64,000 nt of DNA from Myxococcus dinghuensis (lineage in GTDB: Bacteria; Myxococcota; Myxococcia; Myxococcales; Myxococcaceae). Positions 15,257 through 23,755 of the stretch are shown here, piece by piece. The stretch's first letter is position 1. Each line of letters begins with the position of its first letter. The notes under the pieces are model-generated. The model saw only the letters and a program-made list of their open reading frames with translations, was not told the origin of the DNA and did no database searches. The position numbers and the translations under genes are program-made. The stretch is from the NCBI RefSeq assembly GCF_024198235.1, contig NZ_JAKCFB010000003.1, forward strand, positions 248,001 to 312,000. The letters are read 5' to 3'.

Positions 15257-17716
15257 ACCTTCGGAGCGGAGCACCGTCATCGGGTCCACGCGCGAGGCAC
15301 GTCTGGCGGGCAGCCAGCTCGCGAGCAGCGCCACGCCCAACAGGAGGAGCGCCACCGCCGCCAGGACGAGCGGGTCGGTGGTGCTTACCCCGTAGACGAA
15401 GCCCGTGAGCACCTGGCGCAGTCCCACCGCCCCCACCACGCCGAGCACGATTCCCAACCCCGCGAGCCGCGCCGCCTGGCTGAGCACCATCCCCAGCACA
15501 TCCTGCGTCGTCGCGCCCAGCGCGAAGCGGATGCCGAACTCGCGCGTGCGCTGCGCCACCGCGTAGGACACGACGGCCGCGAGCCCCGCCACGGAGAGCA
15601 GCAGCGCCACCGCGCCGAAGGCGCCCAGCAGCAGGAGGCTGAAGCGTCGGGGCGCGAGCGAGCCCGCGAGCAGCGCCTCCACCGTGGACAGGCGCGAGGG
15701 CAGCTCGGGCGCCACCTCCCGCAGCACCGGCCGCGCCGCGGTGACCAGGGCCGCGGAGTCCATCCGCCCGTGCACGGCGACGTGGAAACGGGAGCCGATG
15801 CGCAGGCGCTGTCGGAGGCAGCCGTAGAACGTGGGCTTGGGCGGGTCATCCAGCCCCTGCTCCCGCACGTCCCCCACCACGCCGACGATGGTGAAGGGGC
15901 GCAGGTCGCCATCCATGTTGCCGAACTGGATGAGCTTGCCCAGCGGGTCCTCTCCAGGCCAGCGGGCCTTCGCGAGCGACTCACTGATGACGGCCACGTG
16001 CGGCGCGTCGACGGTGTCGCGCGCATCGAACAGGCGACCGCTCACGAGCGGGATGGCCATCGCGGAGAAATAGCCCTCGGTCGCCGCCCGGTACTCGGCG
16101 GTGCCGGTGCGCTCGTGGTCGTGCGCCAGTCGCCCGAAGTCATCGAAGTCTCGCACCTCGTCGGGGCGGTTGAGCACGAGGAAGGTGCCGTCTCCCGCCG
16201 GGCTCCCCTCGAGGGGGAAGCTGCTCACGGCGCCCACCGCGCGCACGCCCGGCAGCGTCGCCAGTCGCGAGAGGAGGTGCTCCTGCAGCCGCACGTTGTC
16301 CCGCCCCTGGGCGTCATCCTTCTGGGCGGGCGGGAGCACGAGGCTGAGCACCGCGACGTCCTCGGTGCGGTAGCCCGGGTCCAGCGAGAGCAGCCCCAGC
16401 AGGCTGCGCCCCAGCAGCGCCGCGCCCACCAGGAGGACCAACGCGAGCGCGAGCTGCCCCACGACGAGGGCCCGGCGCGTGCGCTCGGCGCCTCCGCCGC
16501 CACTGGACGTGCGCCCGGAGCGCGCCAGCGCGGCCCCCGGGGACTGACGCGCCGCGCGCAGCGCCGTCAGCAGCCCCAACCCCACCGCGAGCAGCAACGA
16601 GAGCCCGAGGGTGAAGAGGAGCACCGAGGCGTTCACCCCCACCTCGGCGACACGTGGCAGGTGGCCCGGCTCGGCCGCCAGCAGCGCGTGCACGCCCCAG
16701 GCGGAGAGCATGGCCCCCACCGCGCCTCCCGTCAGCGACAGCAGGAGCGACTCCACGAGGAAGCGCCGCATCAACGCCCCGGGCCCCGCGCCCAGGGCCA
16801 CGTGGATGGCGAGCTCCCGGCTCCGGGTGGCCGCGCGAGCGAGCAGCAGGTTCGTGACGTTGGCACCCGCCACCAGCAACAGGAACGCCGCGGCGCCCGA
16901 CAGCAGGTACAGCGTGGGCCGCACGCGCCCCACGAGGCTCTCCTGCAAGGTCTCCACGGCGATGTCGTGCATCTGCGTCTCGCGGCCGTACTGCGCCGCG
17001 TGTTCGCTGGCGATGCGCGTGAGCTCCGTGCGCGCGGCCTGGAGGTCGACGCCGTCCGCCAGCCGACCCACCACCCGCCAGTTGTGCGCGGTGCGACTGG
17101 GCAGGCGGGCCTCCAGCTCCCGCGGAATCCATAGCTGCGTGCCCACCGGATAGTCGAAGGACTCCGGCATCACCCCGACCACGGTGTAGGCGCGGCCCTC
17201 GAACGTCAGGGTGTTCGACAGGGGCAACGGCCTCCCGCCCAGGTAGCGCTTCCAGAAGGCGTGGCCCACCACGACCACGGGTGCGCCCCCGGCCTGCTGC
17301 TCCTCCTCGGCGAAGAGGCGCCCCTGGAGGGGCTGCACGGCGAACGCGCGGAAGAAGTCGCGAGAGGCGAGCGTCATCGAGGCGAAGGCCGGCTCATCGG
17401 CGCCCGTGACGGCGACGCTCGCCGTCCCCGACACCTGGGCCAGCGCGGTGACGGTGCGAGCGCGCGTCTGGACGTCCTCGAAGTTCGGGTCCGAGAAACG
17501 CAGGGTATGACCGTCCCTCGCGCGTTGGGCGAGCTCCACGAGACGCTCGGAGCGCGGATAGGGCAAGGGACGCAGCAGGACCCCTTCCACCACGCTGAAG
17601 AGCGACGTGCTCGCTCCGATGCCCACCGCCAGCATCAGCACGCACCCCAGCGTGAAGCCGGGGCTTCGGCCCAGCGAGCGCAGACTCTGACGCAATCCAC
17701 CCAAGACGGTATCCAC
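15254..17716 (-). CDS. ADOP/MacB-like ABC transporter permease with duplicated FtsX domains
   Basis: An 820-residue inner-membrane protein. The N-terminus, SLGRSPGFTLGCVLMLAVGIGASTS, is typical of the ADOP family. Its first membrane segment is followed by a large MacB-type periplasmic domain (about 50-260) and three more segments (about 275-390). A second copy begins near 410 (RTRRALVVGQLALALVLLVG) and ends in three C-terminal segments. No ABC ATPase gene is adjacent; ADOP permeases commonly stand alone. Probable role: MacB-like efflux or mechanotransmission; the substrate is unknown. Start ATG lies directly before the conserved N-terminus. Confidence 0.88.
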   Translation of the reverse strand: MDTVLGGLRQSLRSLGRSPGFTLGCVLMLAVGIGASTSLFSVVEGVLLRPLPYPRSERLVELAQRARDGHTLRFSDPNFEDVQTRARTVTALAQVSGTASVAVTGADEPAFASMTLASRDFFRAFAVQPLQGRLFAEEEQQAGGAPVVVVGHAFWKRYLGGRPLPLSNTLTFEGRAYTVVGVMPESFDYPVGTQLWIPRELEARLPSRTAHNWRVVGRLADGVDLQAARTELTRIASEHAAQYGRETQMHDIAVETLQESLVGRVRPTLYLLSGAAAFLLLVAGANVTNLLLARAATRSRELAIHVALGAGPGALMRRFLVESLLLSLTGGAVGAMLSAWGVHALLAAEPGHLPRVAEVGVNASVLLFTLGLSLLLAVGLGLLTALRAARQSPGAALARSGRTSSGGGGAERTRRALVVGQLALALVLLVGAALLGRSLLGLLSLDPGYRTEDVAVLSLVLPPAQKDDAQGRDNVRLQEHLLSRLATLPGVRAVGAVSSFPLEGSPAGDGTFLVLNRPDEVRDFDDFGRLAHDHERTGTAEYRAATEGYFSAMAIPLVSGRLFDARDTVDAPHVAVISESLAKARWPGEDPLGKLIQFGNMDGDLRPFTIVGVVGDVREQGLDDPPKPTFYGCLRQRLRIGSRFHVAVHGRMDSAALVTAARPVLREVAPELPSRLSTVEALLAGSLAPRRFSLLLLGAFGAVALLLSVAGLAAVVSYAVAQRTREFGIRFALGATTQDVLGMVLSQAARLAGLGIVLGVVGAVGLRQVLTGFVYGVSTTDPLVLAAVALLLLGVALLASWLPARRASRVDPMTVLRSEG

Positions 17717-17923
17717 GTGAAACGCTCCTGGAGCCGCCTGGCGGCCTCCGGGGCCGCTACGTCCGGGGCGGTCGACGATTGCGTGCCGCCGACCCCTTCT
17801 CCACGGATCCGCAGCGACCGTCAGGGAGCACCCGCACGCGGAGGCCGTTCCTCGCCGGAAACGGACACTCCGTCCAAGGCCACCCCCGCGGCTCCGCGGG
17901 CACGTCGCGCCGGGCCGCAGCCC

Positions 17924-18244
17924 TCACGTCGAGCACTGGCTCTTCTTGCACACACCCCGCACCGGCTTCGGGGGCGGCGACACGATGAGGTAGCGGATGC
18001 AGGGTGAGCCGTCGGGCAGGTGGATCCGCTTGCGCGTCCCGCCCGCCTCACACATGACGTCGTCACACCGCTCCACGTCGATGACCGTCATGTCCGGGAT
18101 GACTCGGGCGTTGGCCTTCCCAGTGGCCTTCTTGCAGGCGTTGGTGGCGGCCTGGGTCCACTGAGGGTCCGCCTCCTCGGCGCCTGCCGGCGATGCCGTG
18201 AGGAAGAGCGAGAGGGCGGTGAGGGTCGCGAGAGGTGTCTTCAC
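17924..18244 (-). CDS. Small secreted protein
   Basis: A 106-residue exported protein. A GTG start (18244) is preferred because CAGGAG lies 7 nt upstream and it gives a clean signal peptide (KTPLATLTALSLFLTASPAGA). ATG codons 24-27 bp upstream lack a binding site. The mature part has six Cys, including ERCDDVMCE and a C-terminal VCKKSQCST. No known family. It lies alone between the permease and the divergent sulfatase. Confidence 0.65.
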   Translation of the reverse strand: MKTPLATLTALSLFLTASPAGAEEADPQWTQAATNACKKATGKANARVIPDMTVIDVERCDDVMCEAGGTRKRIHLPDGSPCIRYLIVSPPPKPVRGVCKKSQCST

Positions 18245-18421
18245 GTAGGCGCTCCTGGAAGGTTCCATCATGCGTCACCATCGGACGCGCGTGCGTTCCA
18301 CGCCCACGCTCCAGGTCGTGCGCGCGCCCGCACCTCCGAGGGGACCCGTGCCCCGGGAGAACCGGCACGCTGAGTGCAATCTCCGGCGCCCCGTCGTCCC
18401 TCTCGGAATCCCGGAGACCTC

Positions 18422-20386
18422 ATGGAAGCGTCGACGCGCCCCAACATCCTGCTGCTCACCGTGGACCAGCTCATGTTCCCCCGGTTCGCGTACGGACCCT
18501 ATGGAGGCTTCCACCCTGGCATCAAGGACATCCTGGGGTTCATCGACGCGGGGGGCGACGACAACCCCTTCCGCAAGTTCTTCCCTGGCTTCGCCGCGCT
18601 CCGGCAGAACGCCGCCATCTTCCGCAACCACACCATCGCCGCTTCGGCCTGCATCCCCAGCCGCGCGGCCATCTACACCGGCCAGTACGGGACGCGCACC
18701 GGCGTCACCCAGACGGACGGCCTGTTCAAGAGTGGTGACGCCGCCGCCTTCCCCTGGCTCGCCGCCGACGGGATTCCCACCATCGGCCACTGGTTCCAGA
18801 AGGCCGGCTATCACACGCACTACTTCGGCAAGTGGCACGTCAGCAACCCGCCCGAGCACTCGCTGAAGCGCTACGGCTTCGACGACTGGGAGCTGTCCTA
18901 TCCAGAGCCGCACGGCTCCTCCGTCAACAACCTGGGCGCGTTCCGCGACATCGGCTTCGCCGACCTCGCCTGTGACTTCCTCCGTCGCATGGCGCTGGGA
19001 CAACCCTACAACCGCGCGCTCGCCGAACAGGCCTATGTGGCGCCTCGCGCCGATCCGCCCTCGACGACGCCGCAGCCGTGGCTCGCCGTCGCCTCCTTCA
19101 CCAACCCGCACGACATCGCGACGTATCCCATCCTGCCGCGCCAGCTCGACCCCAACGCCCTTCCGGTGGGTCCGCTGCACGTCCCCACCGAGGGCACGCG
19201 CTCCACGACGCCCGTCTCCGGCAGCCTCACCTTCCCGCTCAATCCGCTGAACTTCCCCCAGGACAACGCGCGCCTGCCCGCCAACGTGCACGACACGCTG
19301 GTCAACAAGCCGCGCTGCCAGCGCGACTACGCCTACAAGATGGGCCTCGCGCTCGCGGCCAAGACGGGGCTCGCCCTGCACCAGGCGAAGGAGGAGATCG
19401 ACCCCGTCACCGTCACGCTCAACTCGGGCATCCCCTTCCAGCTCACCGCCGCGCCGGACGTGTCCACGCTCCGCTTCAATCAGTACTACGCGTGGCTCAT
19501 CCACCTGGTGGATGGACACATCGCGCGCGTCCTGCGCACGCTCGACGAGAGCGGCCTCCGCGAGAACACCCTCGTCGTGTTCCTCTCCGACCACGGCGAG
19601 TACGCCGGCGCGCACGGCTACATGATGGAGAAGTGGCACACCGCCTATCAGGAGGCGTTGCACGTCCCGCTCGTGGTCCAGTTCCCCCCGCAGCAGCAGC
19701 TCCCGCCCGCGACGCGGCGGATCGACGCGCTCACCAGCCACGTGGACATCCTGCCCACGCTCCTGGGACTGGCCAACATCCCCCCGGCGGAGATCGCCGC
19801 CATCCGGACCGACCTGCGCCTCCACCGCCCCGTGCCGCCGTTCGTCGGCGCGGACCTCAGCCCGCTGGCCCGAGGAGACAGCACCACCGTCGTGGAGCCC
19901 GATGGCACGCCGCGAGAGGGCGTGCTCTTCGTCACCGACGACGAAATCACGGAGCCGCTGCCGCGCACCGGAGACCCGCACCAGCTCCACGACGAGGCCC
20001 TGTTCTCCGTGTTCGTGCGCTCGGTCGAGGCCCTCCGCGAGGGCACCCCACACGCCGGCAAGGTGCCGGAGCTGGCCCCCGGCGCGGTGTGCCAGCCCAA
20101 CCACGTCCGCTGCATGCGCACGCCACGGTGGAAGCTCGCGCGCACGTGGGATCCGTCCGGCGGGCACGCCGACCAGTGGGAGCTCTACGACCTGGAGAAC
20201 GACCCGCTCGAGATGGAGAACCTGCTCGTCTACGACGGGCCCTTCCCCACCGTCATCGCCGACCTGCCCGAGAAGCTCACCCACGCCCAGGTCGAGGCCG
20301 CCGCGCGGGCAACCCACGCCCTCCTGGAGAAGTACGAGGCGAAGGTGCTGTCCCCCTGGCCCGAGGAGCCCCCCGCGGCTCCGTGA
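18422..20386 (+). CDS. Sulfatase family hydrolase (formylglycine type)
   Basis: A 654-residue alkaline-phosphatase-superfamily sulfatase. The formylglycine-generating motif is ACIPSRAAIYTG, with C77 as the residue to be modified. RPNILLLTVDQLMFP at the N-terminus supplies the first metal Asp. VFLSDHGEYAGAHGYMMEKW carries the later metal-binding residues. Start: ATG with GGAG 8 nt upstream; an earlier in-frame ATG at 18374 adds a stretch unlike the family. No signal peptide is seen, so it may act in the cytoplasm or use another route. It could be an aryl-, choline- or polysaccharide sulfatase, or a phosphonate monoester hydrolase. Confidence 0.87.
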   Translation: MEASTRPNILLLTVDQLMFPRFAYGPYGGFHPGIKDILGFIDAGGDDNPFRKFFPGFAALRQNAAIFRNHTIAASACIPSRAAIYTGQYGTRTGVTQTDGLFKSGDAAAFPWLAADGIPTIGHWFQKAGYHTHYFGKWHVSNPPEHSLKRYGFDDWELSYPEPHGSSVNNLGAFRDIGFADLACDFLRRMALGQPYNRALAEQAYVAPRADPPSTTPQPWLAVASFTNPHDIATYPILPRQLDPNALPVGPLHVPTEGTRSTTPVSGSLTFPLNPLNFPQDNARLPANVHDTLVNKPRCQRDYAYKMGLALAAKTGLALHQAKEEIDPVTVTLNSGIPFQLTAAPDVSTLRFNQYYAWLIHLVDGHIARVLRTLDESGLRENTLVVFLSDHGEYAGAHGYMMEKWHTAYQEALHVPLVVQFPPQQQLPPATRRIDALTSHVDILPTLLGLANIPPAEIAAIRTDLRLHRPVPPFVGADLSPLARGDSTTVVEPDGTPREGVLFVTDDEITEPLPRTGDPHQLHDEALFSVFVRSVEALREGTPHAGKVPELAPGAVCQPNHVRCMRTPRWKLARTWDPSGGHADQWELYDLENDPLEMENLLVYDGPFPTVIADLPEKLTHAQVEAAARATHALLEKYEAKVLSPWPEEPPAAP

Positions 20387-20588
20387 GCCGCTCGACGGGG
20401 CGACCGCCCCGGGGCCGTGTTCCATCTCCAGCGTCCAGGGGAGGCACGACAGGAGGGCGGGCTGCCAGTCGCGCCCTCATCAGGACCAACGCCGCGGCGT
20501 GCCGACGACGCCCCGGGTCTCCAGCCTTAGCCGGACATGACTCGCGGTCCGGCCGCGCCGGGCCGCCTGCCTCACGAGGAGCGTGCTC

Positions 20589-21788
20589 ATGGCCAGCAAT
20601 CGCGGCGTCGTCTATCTGGGTCCCGGCAAGGTGGAGGTGAAGTCCATCGACTACCCGAAGATGGTCAATCCCAAGGGGAAGTCCATCGAGCACGGGGTCA
20701 TCCTCAAGGTGGTCTCCACCAACATCTGCGGCTCCGACCAGCACATGGTGCGCGGGCGCACCACGGCGCCCAAGGGCATGGTGCTGGGCCACGAAATCAC
20801 CGGGGAGATCATCGAGAAGGGGAAGGACGTCGAGTTCCTCTCCGTCGGCGACCTGGTCACCGTGCCCTTCAACGTCGCGTGTGGCCGCTGCCGCACCTGT
20901 CGGGAGCAGCAGACGGGCGTGTGCCTCAACGTCAACGAGGGCCGGGCCGGTGGCGCCTATGGCTACGTGGACATGGGCGGATGGATCGGCGGACAGGCCG
21001 AGTACGTCATGGTCCCCTACGCCGACTTCAACCTCATCAAGTTCCCCGACAAGGCCCAGGCCATGGAGAAGATCCTCGACCTGACCATGCTGTCGGACAT
21101 CCTCCCCACGGGCTTCCACGGAGCCGTCACGGCCGGCGTGGGCGTGGGCTCCACGGTGTATGTCGCGGGCGCGGGCCCCGTAGGTCTGGCCGCCGCGGCG
21201 TCCGCGCAGCTCCTGGGCGCGGCGGTGGTGATGATCGGCGACATGAACGCGGAGCGGCTGACGCATGCCAAATCCGTGGGCTTCGTCCCCATCGACCTCA
21301 AGAAGAGCGACAAGCTGGAGGAGCTCATCGCCGCCGTCGTCGGCGTCCCGGAGGTCGACGCCTCCATCGACGCCGTGGGCTTCGAGGCCAAGGGCCACGG
21401 CGCCCAGAGCGCCACCGAGGCGCCCGCCACGGTGCTCAACTCGCTCATGGCCATCACCCGCGCGGCTGGCGCCATCGGCATCCCCGGGCTCTACGTCACC
21501 GAGGACCCGGGCGCGAAGGACGAGGCCGCCCAGCAAGGCAACCTGCGCATGCGCTTCGGCCTGGGGTGGGCCAAGTCCCATCGCTTCGCCACCGGACAGA
21601 CGCCGGTGCTGCGCTACAACCGCCAGCTCATGCAGGCCATCCTCCACGGCCGCATGAACATCGCCAAGGTCGTCAACGCCACGGTCATCCCGCTCGACGA
21701 CGCGCCTCGCGGCTACCACGAGTTCGACGCGGGCGTGGCGCGCAAGTTCGTGCTCGACCCCCATGGGCTGCTGAAGAAGAAGTCCTGA
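20589..21788 (+). CDS. fdhA: Glutathione-independent formaldehyde dehydrogenase
   Basis: A 399-residue zinc-dependent MDR-family enzyme oxidising formaldehyde to formate with tightly bound NAD, as in Pseudomonas putida FdhA (398-399 residues). The match is visible along the whole length: NRGVVYLGPGKVEV at the start, catalytic-zinc Cys47 in NICGSDQHMVRGRTT, GHEITGE, structural-zinc cysteines in CGRCRTCREQQTGVC, and the nucleotide-binding VAGAGPVGLAAAASA. The ATG at 20589 has GAGGAG 7 nt upstream; a GTG 6 bp earlier is less likely. A 7-bp inverted repeat (GCCGGAC/GTCCGGC, 20530-20553) lies upstream. It is probably monocistronic, ending in a strong hairpin. Confidence 0.93.
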   Translation: MASNRGVVYLGPGKVEVKSIDYPKMVNPKGKSIEHGVILKVVSTNICGSDQHMVRGRTTAPKGMVLGHEITGEIIEKGKDVEFLSVGDLVTVPFNVACGRCRTCREQQTGVCLNVNEGRAGGAYGYVDMGGWIGGQAEYVMVPYADFNLIKFPDKAQAMEKILDLTMLSDILPTGFHGAVTAGVGVGSTVYVAGAGPVGLAAAASAQLLGAAVVMIGDMNAERLTHAKSVGFVPIDLKKSDKLEELIAAVVGVPEVDASIDAVGFEAKGHGAQSATEAPATVLNSLMAITRAAGAIGIPGLYVTEDPGAKDEAAQQGNLRMRFGLGWAKSHRFATGQTPVLRYNRQLMQAILHGRMNIAKVVNATVIPLDDAPRGYHEFDAGVARKFVLDPHGLLKKKS

Positions 21789-21808
21789 GGACGCCCCCAA
21801 GGCGGCAC

Positions 21809-21836
21809 CGCCGCTGGCCCACCCCGGCCAGCGGCG
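21809..21836 (+). terminator. Terminator hairpin after fdhA
   Basis: A perfect 11-bp GC-rich stem (21809-21819 with 21826-21836) around a 6-nt loop, 20 bp after the fdhA stop. No T-run follows. Confidence 0.6.
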
Positions 21837-21870
21837 CGGCAGGACGTGCCTGGGTATGGACCCCGACACC

Positions 21871-21907
21871 GGCTCCTTGAAATGGTTCCCGCACATCTCA
21901 AGGAGCC
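21871..21907 (+). promoter_or_regulatory. Inverted repeat covering the tetR ribosome binding site
   Basis: GGCTCCTTGA (21871-21880) and TCAAGGAGCC (21898-21907) pair perfectly over 10 bp around a 17-nt loop. The right arm contains the AAGGAG Shine-Dalgarno sequence of the TetR gene, whose ATG begins 3 nt later. It could be an operator for TetR itself or an RNA hairpin hiding the ribosome binding site. Confidence 0.6.
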
Positions 21908-21910
21908 TGG

Positions 21911-22591
21911 ATGCCGCGCAGTTCCTCGCCGACCCACCGCAAACACCCCCGCCAGTCCCGGGCGCAGGCCACCTGCGACGCCATCCTCACCGCCACCGCC
22001 CGCCTCCTCATCCGGGACGGGTACGAGGCCACCAGCACCAACCGCGTCGCCCAGGAGGCCGGCGTCAGCATCGGCTCGCTGTATCAATACTACCCGAACA
22101 AGGAAGGACTGGTGATGGCCGTGCTGGAGCAGCATGGCGGACGCTGGCTGGCGGAGTTCCAGGTGGGCCTCGAGCAGTCCACGTCGGCCCCGCTGTCCGT
22201 GGCGGTCCGCTCCATCATCCAGCAGGTCCTCACGCTCAAGCGGCTCCATCCCCAGCTCGACGTCCTCCGCTACGCGCTGCTGCCGCACCTGCGCCCCCTG
22301 GGCTACGTGGACACCTTCGAGCAGGAGCTCTTCCGGCTGGTGCGGTCCTTCCTCGCGCCGCGGGTCGACGACATCCGCCCCCGCGAGCTCGACATGGCCG
22401 TCTTCATCGTCGTCCACTCGCTGGAGGCGCTGTGCCACGCCTCCGGCGTGCAACGCCCCGACTACCTCACCAACGACGTCTTCCTGGAGGAGCTGTGCGC
22501 GCTCGTGCTCGGCTACCTGCGCCCCGCGCCCGCCCTCCTCCCCCGGGCGAGACACCGCCCCGCCCGGTCCGGAGGGAAATATGAGCAGTAG
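21911..22591 (+). CDS. TetR family transcriptional regulator
   Basis: A 226-residue repressor. The N-terminal helix-turn-helix (about 20-65) shows ILTATARLLIRDGYEATSTN, then VAQEAGVSIGSLYQYYPNKE, the standard TetR pattern. The rest is a helical ligand domain. The start ATG is preceded by AAGGAG, which is itself inside a 10-bp inverted repeat. It is transcribed toward a desaturase, an oxidoreductase and a polyketide synthase, and probably controls that cluster. A 25-bp palindrome just before the desaturase ATG is a candidate target. The ligand is unknown, plausibly a fatty acid or acyl-CoA. Confidence 0.88.
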   Translation: MPRSSSPTHRKHPRQSRAQATCDAILTATARLLIRDGYEATSTNRVAQEAGVSIGSLYQYYPNKEGLVMAVLEQHGGRWLAEFQVGLEQSTSAPLSVAVRSIIQQVLTLKRLHPQLDVLRYALLPHLRPLGYVDTFEQELFRLVRSFLAPRVDDIRPRELDMAVFIVVHSLEALCHASGVQRPDYLTNDVFLEELCALVLGYLRPAPALLPRARHRPARSGGKYEQ

Positions 22592-22668
22592 GCACGGGAC
22601 CGGCGAGGAACACAGCCCCTCTCCCTCGGAGGCTCGAATGTGAGCCCCCATGCGAGTTGAGACGGGGT

Positions 22669-22693
22669 GGCAATCACAGACATCCTGATTGCC
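22669..22693. promoter_or_regulatory. Palindrome at the desaturase start, candidate TetR operator
   Basis: GGCAATCA-N9-TGATTGCC, perfect 8-bp arms, ending 5 nt before the desaturase ATG at 22699. It sits where a ribosome binding site would normally be, so it could be a repressor operator or an RNA hairpin affecting initiation. Confidence 0.6.
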
Positions 22694-22698
22694 TCTCC

Positions 22699-23742
22699 AT
22701 GAACCTGCACCTCGAAGACCACCAGCGAGCCGCCGCGCACCAGCACCTCGCGCTCGGCGACTTCCCCTCCCTGACGAAGGCCCAGCTCGACACGCTCCGA
22801 CGCAGGTCCCAGGAGCTCCAGGGACAGTTCCGCGCACACCCCGTCCTCCACGACGCCCTCAACGTCCTCCTCCTGCTGGGCCTCTTCTGCGCGGACGTGC
22901 TGGCGCTGACGGCGCTCCCCTTCGCGTTTCCAGGATGGCTCGCCAGCGCGACGGGCCGGGCCCTGGCGGGGGTCGTCTCCGGCGCGGTGCATGGCTTCAT
23001 CGTGTGCGGAATCGTCACGCTCAGCGTCCACGAGGGCGCCGCGCACGACCTGCTCATCATCGGGAAGGGGCGGCTGGCGAAGGGGCTGCGGCGACTGGCG
23101 AACAACGCGTGCCGGCTTTTCCTCGCCGACCCACGCCACTACGCCGAATCCCATGCGGCGCATCACCGGAACCTGGGCACCCTCGAGGACGGCTCGTTCA
23201 CCCATCACGTCAACCCCCGTCGCCTCCTGGGCGCCCTGCTGCCCCTCGCGCCCCTGCTCAGCCACTCGGACTACTTCCCGTGGCGCCCCCAGGAGCACAC
23301 GCGCAGTCGCCGGCGCTCCGTCGCCCTGACGAACGGCTATCTGCTGAGCTGCGCCGCGCTCGCGACGTGGCTGCACGGTCCCGTCTTCATGGTCGTGGCC
23401 CTGTTGGTCGTCGGAAGCTGGCTCAGCTTCGTCCTGGACCGGCTGCGCGAGAGCACCGAACACCTCTTCATGCCCCTGGACCGGGTGAACGGGACGCGTG
23501 AGCTGGGCCTGGGCTTCTGGGGGCTCCTGCTGGGCGGCGGGCCGTGGGGACAGCCGTGCCACCTGACCCACCACCTGGAACCCGCGCTGCCCTGGTACCA
23601 GCAGCTCCGCCTCCACTTCTTCCTGCGCCGCTTGCTGACGCCGGAGCAACGACGCCACTTCTTCCCCCGCCCCGTCCTCGGCGTCCCGCGCCTCCTCTGG
23701 CGTCTCGCGACCTCGCGACACGCGCCCGCCGCCCGGTCCTGA
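22699..23742 (+). CDS. Membrane fatty acid desaturase family protein
   Basis: A 347-residue integral membrane di-iron enzyme. Three histidine clusters are visible: HEGAAH, HAAHH and HLTHH near the C-terminus. Hydrophobic segments lie at about 48-75, 85-110 and 215-245. It probably introduces a double bond or hydroxyl into an acyl chain. Its start lacks a clear Shine-Dalgarno site and follows a palindrome. Only 13 bp separate it from the next oxidoreductase gene, so the two form an operon that feeds or tailors the polyketide synthase product. A beta-carotene hydroxylase/ketolase-like role is an alternative. Confidence 0.82.
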   Translation: MNLHLEDHQRAAAHQHLALGDFPSLTKAQLDTLRRRSQELQGQFRAHPVLHDALNVLLLLGLFCADVLALTALPFAFPGWLASATGRALAGVVSGAVHGFIVCGIVTLSVHEGAAHDLLIIGKGRLAKGLRRLANNACRLFLADPRHYAESHAAHHRNLGTLEDGSFTHHVNPRRLLGALLPLAPLLSHSDYFPWRPQEHTRSRRRSVALTNGYLLSCAALATWLHGPVFMVVALLVVGSWLSFVLDRLRESTEHLFMPLDRVNGTRELGLGFWGLLLGGGPWGQPCHLTHHLEPALPWYQQLRLHFFLRRLLTPEQRRHFFPRPVLGVPRLLWRLATSRHAPAARS

Positions 23743-23755
23743 GGAGACAGCCACC

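Noticed and set aside
18275..20425. Long minus-strand frame opposite the sulfatase gene
   Set aside because: Valine/arginine/glutamate-rich shadow translation with no motif; the plus strand has the CxPSR sulfatase signature.
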